Assembly (NCBI RefSeq): GCF_003952485.1 | Contig: NZ_CP034447.1 | Location: forward strand, 4,726,501 to 4,790,500 | Direction of reading: 5' to 3' | DNA length: 64,000 nt | DNA from: Mesorhizobium sp. M1E.F.Ca.ET.045.02.1.1 | Lineage (GTDB): Bacteria > Pseudomonadota > Alphaproteobacteria > Rhizobiales > Rhizobiaceae | Part shown: in pieces, positions 28,074 to 37,631 of the stretch | Layout of the letters: every line of letters starts with the position of its first letter | Position numbering within the stretch: position 1 is the first letter of the stretch | Translations under genes and position numbers: made by a program | Notes under the pieces: generated by a model | Databases searched by the model: none | What the model saw: the letters and a program-made list of their open reading frames with translations, nothing else | Told to the model about the DNA's origin: nothing

Positions 28074-29248
28074 GCCCCTACGACCTCCTCCCGCGTTTCA
28101 AGGCGCGCTACGACGCGAACAATCAGGAGTTCGCCATATCGGGGGTAGTCCGGCCCCAGGCGATCGATGAGCTTGGGCCCAGCATAGCCTTGCTCCGCGA
28201 TGCGATCGACCGTGTGCGCGGCGTCCTCTACGTCAATGTCAGACGCCTGACGCAGATGAACAACGCGGCGTTTCACGCCTTTTCGAGGATCATCATCGAC
28301 GCCTGCCGCGCTCGACCCGATCTGAGATTCGTCGTCATCACGTCAAGCGTCGTCGGATGGACATCACGAAAATTCGGTCGCTTGAGTAGGATCGAACCGA
28401 ACATCACCGTCGAGGAGTATGACAGTGCATTCTATCCGGGACAGGGCTTCCTAGAGGAAGGCGGGTTCGTTCCAATCCTCCGCACCCAGACAAAGATGAC
28501 CTGGCGCCATGAGCGCGCAATCTTGCCGCGACATGGCATGAGGCCTGGGATCGTTATGGCCGACATCTGCTGTGGGATCGGCGATTTCGCCGTGCTCGTG
28601 CAGAAGGAGTTCCAGCCATCTCGGATCGTCGCCCTAGACCACTCCATATCAAGCCTCGCCTATGCCCGACGCGTGATGCGGGAGTTCGATCTCCGGGGCA
28701 TCGAATATACCTATGGCGATGCATCGGAGATGCTGCTCGACGAAGCGCAGTTCGACTTGGTGACCTGCCGGCATTCCCTTCAAATCTTCAATCGACCTGA
28801 ACTCATCCTCAAGGAACTCTACCGCATATGCAGACCGGGCGGACGGGTCTACATCACCAACGAGAAGAATTCGCATTGCCTCGGCGAGCCGCGCGCCGAA
28901 AGCATTCGTTGGACATACAACGAGGTGGCGAAGCTGTTCGCGCATTTCGAGATGGATGTCGAGCTTGGGCCCAAGAGTCGGCGATACCTGATCGAAGCCG
29001 GATTCGAAGACATACGTGTCGAGACCTTCATGGTCACTAACCTGGACGGCGATCCGCAGGACTTCGCGGATGTCATTGCAGCCTGGGCGGATGTCTATGC
29101 GGGCGAGATGGCGACCAGGCGCGGCGACGGACCGGAATTCGTTGCGCGGTTCCGGCAGGGCTTCCAGGACCATATATTCGCTGCGCTCCACCCTAAGGGT
29201 TACGCGGGTTGGCCGATTTGGGTCGCTTCGGGGCGACGACCGCAATGA
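28070..29248 (+). CDS. STAS-like domain fused to SAM-dependent methyltransferase
   Basis: A 392-residue fusion. Residues 1-125 match the small STAS-like protein encoded at 32174-32530: LYVNVRRLTQMNNAAFHAFSRIIIDACR aligns with [28 protein letters not shown]. The Ser-Ser-Gly of the partner (the phospho-acceptor in such proteins) is Asn-Ala-Ala here (residues 65-67). Residues about 150-390 are a class I methyltransferase with motif I MADICCGIGDFAV, ALDHS, FDLVTCRHSLQIF and ELYRICRPGGRVYI. It starts with GTG overlapping the upstream stop and overlaps the phosphatase start by ATGA, so translation of the set is coupled. Methyl acceptor unknown. Confidence 0.78.
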   Translation: MSPYDLLPRFKARYDANNQEFAISGVVRPQAIDELGPSIALLRDAIDRVRGVLYVNVRRLTQMNNAAFHAFSRIIIDACRARPDLRFVVITSSVVGWTSRKFGRLSRIEPNITVEEYDSAFYPGQGFLEEGGFVPILRTQTKMTWRHERAILPRHGMRPGIVMADICCGIGDFAVLVQKEFQPSRIVALDHSISSLAYARRVMREFDLRGIEYTYGDASEMLLDEAQFDLVTCRHSLQIFNRPELILKELYRICRPGGRVYITNEKNSHCLGEPRAESIRWTYNEVAKLFAHFEMDVELGPKSRRYLIEAGFEDIRVETFMVTNLDGDPQDFADVIAAWADVYAGEMATRRGDGPEFVARFRQGFQDHIFAALHPKGYAGWPIWVASGRRPQ

Positions 29249-31611
29249 AAGCCGACAGCGGGCATACACCGCGCTTCGGCCTGCGCTCCTTTCGGGCGAA
29301 ATTCGTATTGGTCGTTGGCGGCGCGGTGCTGTTCGATCTCCTGATGAGCGGTGGTCTGGCGCTTTGGAACGTTCAAAAGCTGTCGCACGATGCCACATCG
29401 GAAGTCGGCGAGGGCCTGACGACCGCAAACCAGGAATACATTCGTTCCTATGCCGAGTCGACGGCATTGAGTGTCGACCTGCTGCTCGATCGGGTTCATG
29501 GGGACGTCAAGGCGCTGGCCGGCGTGCTGCAGGCCCAGATCGACGATCCGAAGAGGCAGCAACAGGTCGGAGCGACGCTGGCGCGTGAAGCGCCCGGCTC
29601 CGTCAAGATCGTCTACGACGCGCAGGGCGATTGGGCGCAGAATCTGCCGGGCGCGCCTTCCGTGGTAAGCGTCTGGGGCTACCTGCTGGGCGCCGACCAC
29701 AGTCCGCTGCCGGGCGTTCAGCAGGAAATAGAAGACAGTACCGTGATCGATCTCGTCGCGCCGACTCTCATGGCCAGCGGATCGTCCAAACTGCAGATGT
29801 ACTATATTGGTCCAAAAGAACGGCCGATCTTCAGGACGGTGCCGTATACGAACCAGGCACAGACCTTCGACCGACTCTATCCAGGTCACAACAAGGCGGA
29901 GTTCTGGGAGTTCTTCTTTCCGGGAATCTATGGCTCATGGCAGCAGTGGGCGAGAGACCCGGCCTCGCGTCCGGTCCCCGACGATATTACCCAGACGGCG
30001 CCCTACACCGATGCCATCACCGGAAAGCTGATCGTCAGCTTTTTCCACCCGCTGTGGACGCGCGATCATACCGGTATCGCCGGCGTAGCGGGTGCAGATA
30101 TCACGCTCGACCAGCTCGCGGAAGTCGTCGAGCGCGTGAAGATCGCCGAAACCGGGTTCGGCTTCCTCACGATGTCGACTGGCAACGTGGTGGCGATCAA
30201 TCCGTCGAGCCAGGCGATCATCGGCCTGACGTCGTCGAGCGATGCGGGCACGCAGGGCGTCACCGGCCTGGAGAGGTCGCTGCGGGCAAGCACGCAGCCG
30301 GCTATCGCATCGCTGCCGCTCGACCAGAACAATGACGGGGTCATCCAGCACATCATGCTCGACAACAACGGCGAGCGGGTACCCTATATCGTCGTCCTCA
30401 AGAGGTTGAAGCCGATCAATCTGTGGAGTTCGGGGCCTGTCAAGTCCGAGACGATGTCGGTCGGGATCGTCGTTCCCGAACGGGAGATCTATGCGTCCCT
30501 GTTCACCGCGCAGCAGAGTATTTCGCGCGCAACCAACCGTATCCTGCTCTTTCAGATCGCCGCGATCGTCGTTTCGCTTCTGATCGTCTTTGCGGCGGTG
30601 CTCGGAATCTCGAAGCGCATCACCGCGGGCCTCAGGGCGCTCGCCAGTGCCGCGCAGAGGCTCCAGTCCAAAGACTATTCAGTGCGCGTGAGCATTCCAA
30701 CACGCGACGAGGTTGGAGCGGCAGGGATCGCCTTCAACCGCATGGCTGAGCAGATCAGCTTTCACACGGAAAACCTCGAGCAACTCGTCGACGAACGGAC
30801 CAGGGAGCTCGGCGACGCAAATCAGGAGATTTCCGCACTCAACGAAAAGCTGCGGGACGAGAACGTCCGCCTCGGCGCAGAGCTCGCGGTTGCCAGGCAG
30901 ATCCAGATGATGGTCCTGCCGAAACCATTCGAACTCGAAGCGATTCCGGGGCTGGAGATCGCGGCCTACATGCGGCCGGCCGACGAGGTCGGCGGGGACT
31001 ACTACGACGTCCTGCAGAACGGATCACGGGTCAAGATCGGCATCGGCGACGTGACCGGTCATGGTCTCGAGAGCGGCGTGCTGATGCTGATGGTCCAATC
31101 CGTTGCACGCGCCTTGCAGGAGGCCAACGAAGGGGATCCGCACCAGTTTCTGGTTCGGCTGAACAGCGCGATCTTCAAGAACATCGAGCGGACGAACACC
31201 AACAAGCATCTTTCGCTGGCCTTTCTTGACTTTGAGGATGGACGGGTGACGCTTTCCGGCCAGCACGAGGACGTTCTCGTCGTGCGCGCGGATGGGGACG
31301 TCGAACGCATCGATACGCTTGACCTGGGGCTGCCGGTTGGCCTGGAGAATGACATCTCGCAGTTTATCGACACGCGTGACATCGTGTTCGGGAGCGGCGA
31401 CGTGATCGTGTTGCACACCGACGGAGTGACCGAGGCGGAGGACGAAGACAGAAGACTGTTCGGGTTCGATCGGCTCTGCAAGAGCGTGCAAAAGCGTCAC
31501 GGCAGGAGCGCCGAGGAAATCAAGACCGGAATCGTCGAGGATCTGATGACCCATATCGGAATCCAGAAGATCCACGACGACATCACACTCGTGATCATAA
31601 GGCACACATAG
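29245..31611 (+). CDS. Membrane-bound SpoIIE/PP2C phosphatase with periplasmic sensor and HAMP
   Basis: A 788-residue SiaA/RsbU-type protein. It has a membrane helix near residues 15-40, a large periplasmic dCache-like sensor (about 45-430), a second membrane helix (ILLFQIAAIVVSLLIVFAAV), HAMP, a coiled coil (ENLEQLVDERTRELGDANQE) and PP2C. The metal-binding residues are present: VGGDYYDV (about 583), GDVTGHGLESG, HTDGVTEAEDED (about 723) and DDITLVII. Such phosphatases dephosphorylate a small STAS-like partner to release a target. The likely substrate is the 32174-32530 product. Start ATG at 29245 overlaps the methyltransferase stop. Confidence 0.88.
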   Translation: MKADSGHTPRFGLRSFRAKFVLVVGGAVLFDLLMSGGLALWNVQKLSHDATSEVGEGLTTANQEYIRSYAESTALSVDLLLDRVHGDVKALAGVLQAQIDDPKRQQQVGATLAREAPGSVKIVYDAQGDWAQNLPGAPSVVSVWGYLLGADHSPLPGVQQEIEDSTVIDLVAPTLMASGSSKLQMYYIGPKERPIFRTVPYTNQAQTFDRLYPGHNKAEFWEFFFPGIYGSWQQWARDPASRPVPDDITQTAPYTDAITGKLIVSFFHPLWTRDHTGIAGVAGADITLDQLAEVVERVKIAETGFGFLTMSTGNVVAINPSSQAIIGLTSSSDAGTQGVTGLERSLRASTQPAIASLPLDQNNDGVIQHIMLDNNGERVPYIVVLKRLKPINLWSSGPVKSETMSVGIVVPEREIYASLFTAQQSISRATNRILLFQIAAIVVSLLIVFAAVLGISKRITAGLRALASAAQRLQSKDYSVRVSIPTRDEVGAAGIAFNRMAEQISFHTENLEQLVDERTRELGDANQEISALNEKLRDENVRLGAELAVARQIQMMVLPKPFELEAIPGLEIAAYMRPADEVGGDYYDVLQNGSRVKIGIGDVTGHGLESGVLMLMVQSVARALQEANEGDPHQFLVRLNSAIFKNIERTNTNKHLSLAFLDFEDGRVTLSGQHEDVLVVRADGDVERIDTLDLGLPVGLENDISQFIDTRDIVFGSGDVIVLHTDGVTEAEDEDRRLFGFDRLCKSVQKRHGRSAEEIKTGIVEDLMTHIGIQKIHDDITLVIIRHT

Positions 31612-31613
31612 AA

Positions 31614-32174
31614 ATGACAGCGCTGTTCGGTACCCCTGACATTGCAATCGGGATGAAGGAGAGCGTCAGTCGTGTGCGGCTGTTCGACGGGCCTCTCGAC
31701 TTGAGTTGGCGTCATTGTGCTACGACCTCGGACTTCATCGCCGATCTTTTCGCATTGCGCTTCCAGTCGTCCCGCAATGACTACATGGAGGTGCGGCACA
31801 GCATCGGATATCTGACCAACGAACTCATCGAAAATGCCGTCAAGTTTCGCGCACCGGGCGAGATCGTGATCGAGGCGTCGATGGATTCGGAGAGCTTCAA
31901 GCTCAAGGTGTCGAATGACGTCGATGGGGAAAACGCGTCCGAGTTCCAAAGCCTGCTGGCGGACATCACGGTTGGCGACCCCAAGGATCTGCTGATACAG
32001 CGAATTGAAGCGAATGCCGCGAACCCCGACGCGGGGCGCTCCGGGCTCGGATTGCTGACGTTGATGAGCGACTATGGCGCGCGCCTGGCCTGGATATTCA
32101 GCTCCGCCGACGAAAACGATCGGATCTGCCTGGAGACTTATGCCTCCATACCGATCTCGCAAACTCACAACTAA
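31614..32174 (+). CDS. HATPase-like protein kinase of a partner-switching module (slr1658/SiaB-type)
   Basis: A 186-residue soluble protein with a GHKL-type ATP site: N-box [11 protein letters not shown] (68-78) and a G-box-like [18 protein letters not shown] (143-160). It starts 2 bases after the phosphatase stop, and its stop overlaps the STAS gene start (TAATG). In partner-switching systems such a protein phosphorylates the STAS partner, opposing the PP2C phosphatase. It has a degenerate paralogue at 27531. Family naming (slr1658 or SiaB-like) is from memory of related modules and should be checked by profile search. Confidence 0.75.
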   Translation: MTALFGTPDIAIGMKESVSRVRLFDGPLDLSWRHCATTSDFIADLFALRFQSSRNDYMEVRHSIGYLTNELIENAVKFRAPGEIVIEASMDSESFKLKVSNDVDGENASEFQSLLADITVGDPKDLLIQRIEANAANPDAGRSGLGLLTLMSDYGARLAWIFSSADENDRICLETYASIPISQTHN

Positions 32175-32530
32175 TGAAACGAAGCCAGATTATGGAAATC
32201 AAGACGGACGACTACCGCGTGTGGACTGAGGGAAGCGATATATTTTTCGACGGTGCAATGCGGCTTGCCAGTTCCGAGGCCGGTGCGCCGATCACGGCTT
32301 TGGCGACCAGTGTTCTTGCCTCAAATCCCGCTTCCATCACGCTCAATTTGAAGGACCTTCACTTTCTCAACTCGTCCGGTATCAACCTGCTGGCGAAATT
32401 TACCATCGAGGTGCGCAAGCATCCCGATGTTCGACTCGTCGTGCGTGGAACGCCCGACATCCCTTGGCAATCGAAATCATTGCCGAATCTGAAGAAGCTG
32501 CATCCCGCCTTGGTGCTTTTGATGGACTAA
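32174..32530 (+). CDS. STAS-like phospho-acceptor protein of the partner-switching module (slr1659-type)
   Basis: A 118-residue protein with a STAS-like fold pattern. [25 protein letters not shown] (55-79) has the strand-loop-helix of anti-sigma-factor antagonists, in which a Ser at the NSSG position (67 or 68) is the phosphorylation site. It is co-translated with the kinase. By analogy with SiaC and SpoIIAA, the unphosphorylated form would bind and activate or sequester a target; here the nearest target is the glucan synthase or a GGDEF protein. A domain with the Ser changed is fused to the methyltransferase at 28070. Confidence 0.75.
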   Translation: MKRSQIMEIKTDDYRVWTEGSDIFFDGAMRLASSEAGAPITALATSVLASNPASITLNLKDLHFLNSSGINLLAKFTIEVRKHPDVRLVVRGTPDIPWQSKSLPNLKKLHPALVLLMD

Positions 32531-32939
32531 CCGAGTTGTCCGTCAGTCAACCTCTTCACCGGGGCTCAGTACGAAGACCCGCTGGCAAGAACGCTCGGCG
32601 ATAGCTACCCCGGCGAGCAGTGCCGCAGGATCGGACCTAAGGGCGCAGGGGGTCTCCTGTTCACCGCAACGACCTGATCGAGATCCGGAATGATCGCCCC
32701 GAGCACCAGAAGGCCCACAGCGGGGCGGCAGCTGCCGCCTTTTCGCGCAAGCTCGCCGATAGGCCACCGACCGTCCGCGAACCCTGTTCGCAAGGGCGTG
32801 TCTGCGTAGGCCAAGCCTCCCTCTGTCGCCAATCCCTCATTGAACGGGAGTGTTATTGTTAACGGTTGCGCGCTAAGGTAGCGATCGGGCGAGGGGTGCC
32901 GTCACCAATGACGACTGTTAGATCGTTTTGTGGGCGCCC
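32531..32939. other. Intergenic region between the partner-switching operon and the glucan synthase genes
   Basis: About 400 bases without a convincing gene. Two short minus-strand frames (32543-32767 and 32605-32832) overlap each other in different frames and look like no family. The last 60 bases before 32940 are AT-richer and may hold the promoter of the bgsB-like gene. No clear terminator was seen after 32530. Confidence 0.6.
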
Positions 32940-34169
32940 ATGTTTTGGAACAAACGCTTTGTCCGAGTTGCAGTAGGGTTCCTGCTGCTGGTTGCCGCAG
33001 TTCTTGCTCTCTTGCCTGGACTCACGGGATATACCAGCCTCGACGGCACCATCAATGCGCGTTTCGCCGAGATCTCGGCCCCGATCGAGGGCACCGTGCT
33101 GCAGACGCCGCCGAAAACCGGCACGCACCTGCCAGAAAATGCAGTACTGCTGACGATCCGGAACGAGCGGGTGAATCGCGCCGTCGAAACATCGCTGGCC
33201 GCGGAACTTGAGACCACGCGGAACAGGGTGCAGGCGCTCGAAAATCAGCGCAGCGAGTTGGAGGCGCTGCGTGCCAGATTGGGCCGACGCTTCGATGCCT
33301 ATAGCAAGGCGATGATCAACAGCATCGAACAGCAGATTGCGATTTCACGTCAACGCATCACGATGCTGGCGGCCCGGCGATCGGCGAGTGCGGCGGAACT
33401 CCAGCGCAATTCCGCGCTGATAGCGAGGGGCGTCGTTTCGCAGAGCAGTGTCGACGAGGCGCAAGCGACAGAGATCGCGGCCTCGGCGGAGGTCGAAGTC
33501 GAACACCTGACCCTGAAACGGCTGGAGCGGCAGCTGGAGGCGATGCGGCAAGGCGTTTTTCTCGAGGACGGGCAAAACGACGTTCCTTACTCGCACCAGC
33601 GGCAGGACGAGTTGGCGATCCAGATCGCCGATCTCGATGCGCGTGCCGCAGAAAGCCGCACCCGTCAGGGCGAGATTTCCAAGCAGCTGGCAGAGGAGGC
33701 GCGACGGGTCGACAGCCTTGAACGCGCGGTCATGACAATGCCCTTCAACGGCGTAATCTGGCGTAACAACGTCGTTGCGGGAGCCAACGTCGTCGCCGGA
33801 AACGAACTGCTGCGCGTGCTCGATTGCCGCGACCTTTTCGTGGATATTCTGGTTCCCGAGGTCGATTTCGACCAGATCTATCCGCGCCGAGCCGCGGACG
33901 TCCGCATCCTCGGGACTGATAATGTCATTGACGGTGAGGTCACTTCGGTTCGTGGCAATTCGGCGGTGGTAGAGGAGCCGACACTCGCGGCGATGCCTCC
34001 AAGCGGCAGAGGGCGCAACGCCCGGATCAGGGTGGCGCTCGCAAACTCGTCTCTCAACACCGACTACAGCAATTTCTGCCATGTCGGGCGGTCGGTCCAG
34101 GTCCGCTTCCACACGCGCAGCTTCACGATGGCCCAGTGGCTGACGAGGCTATGGTTCAGTATCTGGTAG
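32940..34169 (+). CDS. bgsB: HlyD-type membrane-fusion protein, BgsB-like
   Basis: A 409-residue periplasmic adaptor. It has one N-terminal membrane helix (VRVAVGFLLLVAAVLALLPGL), a biotinyl-lipoyl-like half (ISAPIEGTVLQ), a long coiled-coil hairpin (about residues 80-260), the second lipoyl half (MPFNGVIWRNNVVAGANVVAG) and a beta-barrel end. Sinorhizobium mixed-linkage beta-glucan synthesis uses BgsB, a membrane-fusion-like protein next to the GT2 synthase BgsA; the same pair arrangement is seen here. The ATG at 32940 is preferred; a GTG at 32928 is in frame. Its 3' end overlaps the synthase gene. Confidence 0.72.
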   Translation: MFWNKRFVRVAVGFLLLVAAVLALLPGLTGYTSLDGTINARFAEISAPIEGTVLQTPPKTGTHLPENAVLLTIRNERVNRAVETSLAAELETTRNRVQALENQRSELEALRARLGRRFDAYSKAMINSIEQQIAISRQRITMLAARRSASAAELQRNSALIARGVVSQSSVDEAQATEIAASAEVEVEHLTLKRLERQLEAMRQGVFLEDGQNDVPYSHQRQDELAIQIADLDARAAESRTRQGEISKQLAEEARRVDSLERAVMTMPFNGVIWRNNVVAGANVVAGNELLRVLDCRDLFVDILVPEVDFDQIYPRRAADVRILGTDNVIDGEVTSVRGNSAVVEEPTLAAMPPSGRGRNARIRVALANSSLNTDYSNFCHVGRSVQVRFHTRSFTMAQWLTRLWFSIW

Positions 34170-36151
34170 CGCTGGCGCCGACCTTTCTGGTCGCGGCATT
34201 CTTCCTCATCTTCGTCCAAGGCTGGTCGCGGTACCAGACCTGGGCGCGCACCGTCACCTGCGCAATCGTTTTCGCGGTCGCTGTCCGGTATCTGTGGTGG
34301 CGTCTCACCGATACCGTGCTGCCCTATCCCGATGATGGCCTCGATTTCTATTGGGTGTGGTTTCTCTATGGCATCGAACTGCTCGCATTCTTCGACATAA
34401 CGCTCTTCCTCATCATCATGAGCCGGTATGTCGACCGCAGCGCCCAAGCGGATGCGCTCGCAAGCGATTTCTTCCGCCGGCCTCGGCAAGAGCTTCCGAC
34501 GGTCGACGTCTTCATCCCGACCTACAACGAACCATTGGACGTGCTCGAGCGAACCATCATTGGCGCGCTCGGCCTCCACTATCCCGGGGAAAAGCTGAAA
34601 GTATACGTCCTGGACGACCAGCGCCGGGATTGGCTTCGGCGGTTCTGCGAAGAAAAGGGCGCAATCCACGTTACCCGACCGGATAATGCCCACGCCAAGG
34701 CCGGCAACATGAACAACGGCCTTACGGTGAGCGATGGCGAGTTCGTTGCAGTGTTCGACGCGGATTTCGTGGCACACCGGAACTTTCTTCGACGCACACT
34801 GCCTTTCTTCACCGATCCCAGCATCGGCATCGTGCAGACGCCGCAGCATTTCTTCAACAGGGATCCCGTCCAGATCAACCTCGGACTGGAGCGGTCCTGG
34901 CCTGACGAACAGCGCCTTTTTTTCGATGAGATGGCGGCCAGCAGGGATGCCTGGGACATAAGCTTCTGCTGTGGTTCGTGCTCGATCACGCGTCGCGCGG
35001 CACTGGAGGCAATAGGCGGCTTTCCGACGGAATCGATCACCGAGGATCTGCTGACGACCCTGACGATGCTGAACAAGGGATACAAGACGCGCTACCTCAA
35101 CGAGCGGCTTTCCATCGGGCTCGCCGCGGAAAACCTGAAGGGCTATTTCGTGCAGCGCCAACGCTGGTGCCAGGGCGGGATCCAGACGCTTTTCGTGCAC
35201 AACGGACCCCTTCGCGGTCCGGGTCTCAGCCTGTTCCAGCGCATCATGTTCCTGCCTGTGAGCTGGCTCGTGCAGTATTTCGTGCGCCTGGCGATCCTCA
35301 TCGTCCCTGCCATGTATTTCTGGACGGGGTATCCTCCGCTCTTCTTCACGGAAGCAGGCGATCTGGTCAGCCACCAGCTGCCTGTTCTCGTCGCCTATTT
35401 CCTGCTGATGCACTGGATCACGCCGACGCGCTATCTGCCGGTGGTTTCGAGCGCTGTCGGCGCCTTCTCCACCTTCCGGATGCTGCCGACGGTGATTTCG
35501 AGCCTGATCCGGCCATTTGGGCGGCCGTTTCGGGTGACACCCAAGGGAAGCTCGAATGTCGACAACAAATTCGACGGCTACACCTTTGCCTGCCTGGCAA
35601 TATTGATTGCGGCCACTGCGCTCGGACTTGTGATCAACATCATTCCGGAATGGGCGCGCATTCCTCCGGGGGAATTCTCGCCAGTCGCAATCTATTGGGC
35701 ACTGGTGAACCTTGTGGTGCTCACGATTGCGGCGCTGATCTGTTTCGAGAAGACGAATCCCGCCTCCGAGAGCCTCCGTGCGGACGAGCCGGCGCGGTTT
35801 GGCGGCATCGCCGGGCGGGCTGTCAGCCTCACGCTCGGCAAAGCCGTGGTCGAAATCCCCATCGGAACCGACGTCGAGACCGGCAAGGTCGTCGAAGTAG
35901 CGCTGCACGGCGTCGAGCCCTTCGAAGCGGAACTCAGGGTTGTCACCAGGCGCGCACAGGGGAGACGCCGGGATACCAGCCCGTTCAAATATGGCCATCT
36001 CCATTACGATCTGACTGGAGCGGCGCGCGACCAGATGATCGTTAAGCTCTACACCGGCGACTACTCGCAGGATATCGAGGAGCTTCGGCGGCGGACCGTG
36101 GCCGCCGGCCTGTTCTCACGGACGTTCGGGCCGGACTATCAACGCGCATAG
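34136..36151 (+). CDS. bgsA: GT2 processive beta-glucan synthase, BgsA-like (cellulose-synthase superfamily)
   Basis: A 671-residue inner-membrane glycosyltransferase. It has N-terminal membrane helices, the catalytic core with VYVLDDQRRDW (Asp near 159), VFDADF (near 207), TEDLLT (near 300) and QRQRW (near 340), then about four more helices and a cytoplasmic C-terminus (residues about 545-671). That tail is in the PilZ position, but I see no standard RxxxR plus D/NxSxxG motif. BgsA of Sinorhizobium makes a mixed-linkage (1,3)(1,4)-beta-glucan and binds cyclic di-GMP through an atypical tail, which fits. Cellulose or curdlan synthase are alternatives; no bcsB, bcsZ or bcsC is present. GTG 34136 or ATG 34151 are possible starts, both inside the upstream gene. 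Confidence 0.78.
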   Translation: MADEAMVQYLVALAPTFLVAAFFLIFVQGWSRYQTWARTVTCAIVFAVAVRYLWWRLTDTVLPYPDDGLDFYWVWFLYGIELLAFFDITLFLIIMSRYVDRSAQADALASDFFRRPRQELPTVDVFIPTYNEPLDVLERTIIGALGLHYPGEKLKVYVLDDQRRDWLRRFCEEKGAIHVTRPDNAHAKAGNMNNGLTVSDGEFVAVFDADFVAHRNFLRRTLPFFTDPSIGIVQTPQHFFNRDPVQINLGLERSWPDEQRLFFDEMAASRDAWDISFCCGSCSITRRAALEAIGGFPTESITEDLLTTLTMLNKGYKTRYLNERLSIGLAAENLKGYFVQRQRWCQGGIQTLFVHNGPLRGPGLSLFQRIMFLPVSWLVQYFVRLAILIVPAMYFWTGYPPLFFTEAGDLVSHQLPVLVAYFLLMHWITPTRYLPVVSSAVGAFSTFRMLPTVISSLIRPFGRPFRVTPKGSSNVDNKFDGYTFACLAILIAATALGLVINIIPEWARIPPGEFSPVAIYWALVNLVVLTIAALICFEKTNPASESLRADEPARFGGIAGRAVSLTLGKAVVEIPIGTDVETGKVVEVALHGVEPFEAELRVVTRRAQGRRRDTSPFKYGHLHYDLTGAARDQMIVKLYTGDYSQDIEELRRRTVAAGLFSRTFGPDYQRA

Positions 36152-36707
36152 CCAAATCTCTCTGGCAATCATGCTCAGGGCCACGGCCGAGGGAAAAGCC
36201 GACATAGCTCATGCACCGCACGCGTCAGCGTCAGAGGTCGCTCCCGAGCTAACGCTTCTGGAGGGCCATGATCGTTTCGGCGATGCGGCGGCGGCTTCAG
36301 CTCTCCGACGTCAGCTCGTCCCGGACCAGCTGCGAGACTGTTGGCTGGTTTCGCTTCAGGTAGCGTGCGTTGATCGTCGCCTGGACGATTTCCTCCCGCT
36401 TCTCGTGCAGGCGATACAACCCTAGTCAGTTGTACCGGTGTGCCGACGCCGATCGTGCCAATGTCCCGACCTTGCCAAGGCCCGTTGCACCGGACCATCT
36501 GGTGCTTGAGGCGAAATCGTAAGCAAAATATTAGCTATTCTGCAGATAAGATAAGAGAATCCGCAAGGGGCAATAGATCCTTGATCTTGATAGCTCTGTG
36601 GGAAGCAGTTAACTTAGGACCGCTCGCAGATAGACTGAACGTATGCATGGAATATTGGTCTGCATAGGAGCGATCCCGATTGCCGCTGGCGAGCCAAGGG
36701 AGCAACG
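36152..36707. other. Intergenic region with a possible gene remnant on the minus strand
   Basis: No intact gene. On the minus strand, around 36300-36420, one frame reads LYRLHEKREEIVQATINARY and then LKRNQPTVSQLVRDELTSES before a stop, which looks like a protein C-terminus; another frame just upstream (about 36425-36490) reads WQGRDIGTIGVGTPVQLTR. They may be pieces of one decayed gene. About 36500-36680 is AT-rich and probably holds the promoter of the next operon. Confidence 0.4.
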
Positions 36708-37631
36708 ATGGGAGCTGATGCTCCGCATGCATCGGCAATGGTGAATGCGCCGCAGGCGCGGCGCTGGATGCGTTTCCTGTGGGTCCTTGCGCCACCAATG
36801 CTCTTGATCGCTGCCGCAGCGATTGTTCGATTGAGCCTTGGACCGGTCTTGGAGAGGCTGCCGGCAGACTACACCGGTAGCGTCATACTCGAATCGGACA
36901 GCCGCTTTCGGCAGACGCCGGATGCGGCCTTCTCCGCGTTCCACCAGAACGGCCGTCGTGTCGACCAAGTGCTGAGCGCCACCGGCGACGTTGCCATCGT
37001 CCAGAGCCATATCGATTGGACGACCGACACCGGTGAGGTCAACTATCAAACCACGGGCCTTTATGGCGTCGATCGCAAGACCCGCCGGAATGTGGCGGGT
37101 TACGGCGACCTTAGCCGCAGCGGGCAATTCATGTTCCCGCCGCAGCTGAGAGACGTCGCTGATGAGGTCTGGGACCCCTATTATGGCGGTCCACGACACT
37201 TGGCTTTCGATCGCAATGAGGTGGTCGATGGTCTGGCGCTCGCAGTGTACCGCTTCACGATTGCGGACCTCGATGAGACCAAGACCTATGATTATCTTCC
37301 CGACGTACCCGAGCGCTTCGGGGTCGGGACTGACGGCGAAGGCTTTCTGTGGGTCGAGCCCGTCTCAGGTACCCTCGTCGACATGACGGATAATGGCCAC
37401 AGCTTTTTCGTCGATCCAGCCACGGGGAAGTCGATAGGCGACTTTAGTGTCTGGCAGGCTAGATATTCCGCGCAGTCCAAGGCGGACCTGTTCGGCATGG
37501 CGACTTCGGTCCGACGGCGCATATTGGCGGCGAAGATCTGGCTGCCCGCTGCCCTTCTAGCGCTGGCTCTCGCCTGGTTGGGGATCGGTTTGCTGCGGCT
37601 TCGCCGCCGCGCGCGACCGAGTGCGGAATGA
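36708..37631 (+). CDS. DUF3068 (PorA family) membrane-anchored protein
   Basis: A 307-residue protein with one membrane helix at each end (about 20-42 and 275-297) and a large external domain. The segments LPADYTGSVILESDSRFRQT, DWTTDTGEVNYQTTGLYGVDRKTRRNV and VPERFGVGTDGEGFLWVEPVSGTLVDM match DUF3068, a family I know mainly from actinobacteria, where it is linked to the cell envelope. The ATG at 36708 follows GGGAGCAAC. Its stop overlaps the histidine kinase start by 4 bases, so it may be the envelope sensor or input of that operon. Function unknown. Confidence 0.75.
   Translation: MGADAPHASAMVNAPQARRWMRFLWVLAPPMLLIAAAAIVRLSLGPVLERLPADYTGSVILESDSRFRQTPDAAFSAFHQNGRRVDQVLSATGDVAIVQSHIDWTTDTGEVNYQTTGLYGVDRKTRRNVAGYGDLSRSGQFMFPPQLRDVADEVWDPYYGGPRHLAFDRNEVVDGLALAVYRFTIADLDETKTYDYLPDVPERFGVGTDGEGFLWVEPVSGTLVDMTDNGHSFFVDPATGKSIGDFSVWQARYSAQSKADLFGMATSVRRRILAAKIWLPAALLALALAWLGIGLLRLRRRARPSAE

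Noticed and set aside
34064..36004. 646-codon minus-strand open frame across the glucan synthase
   Set aside because: Antisense to a gene with all GT2 catalytic motifs; no recognisable domain in the antisense product.
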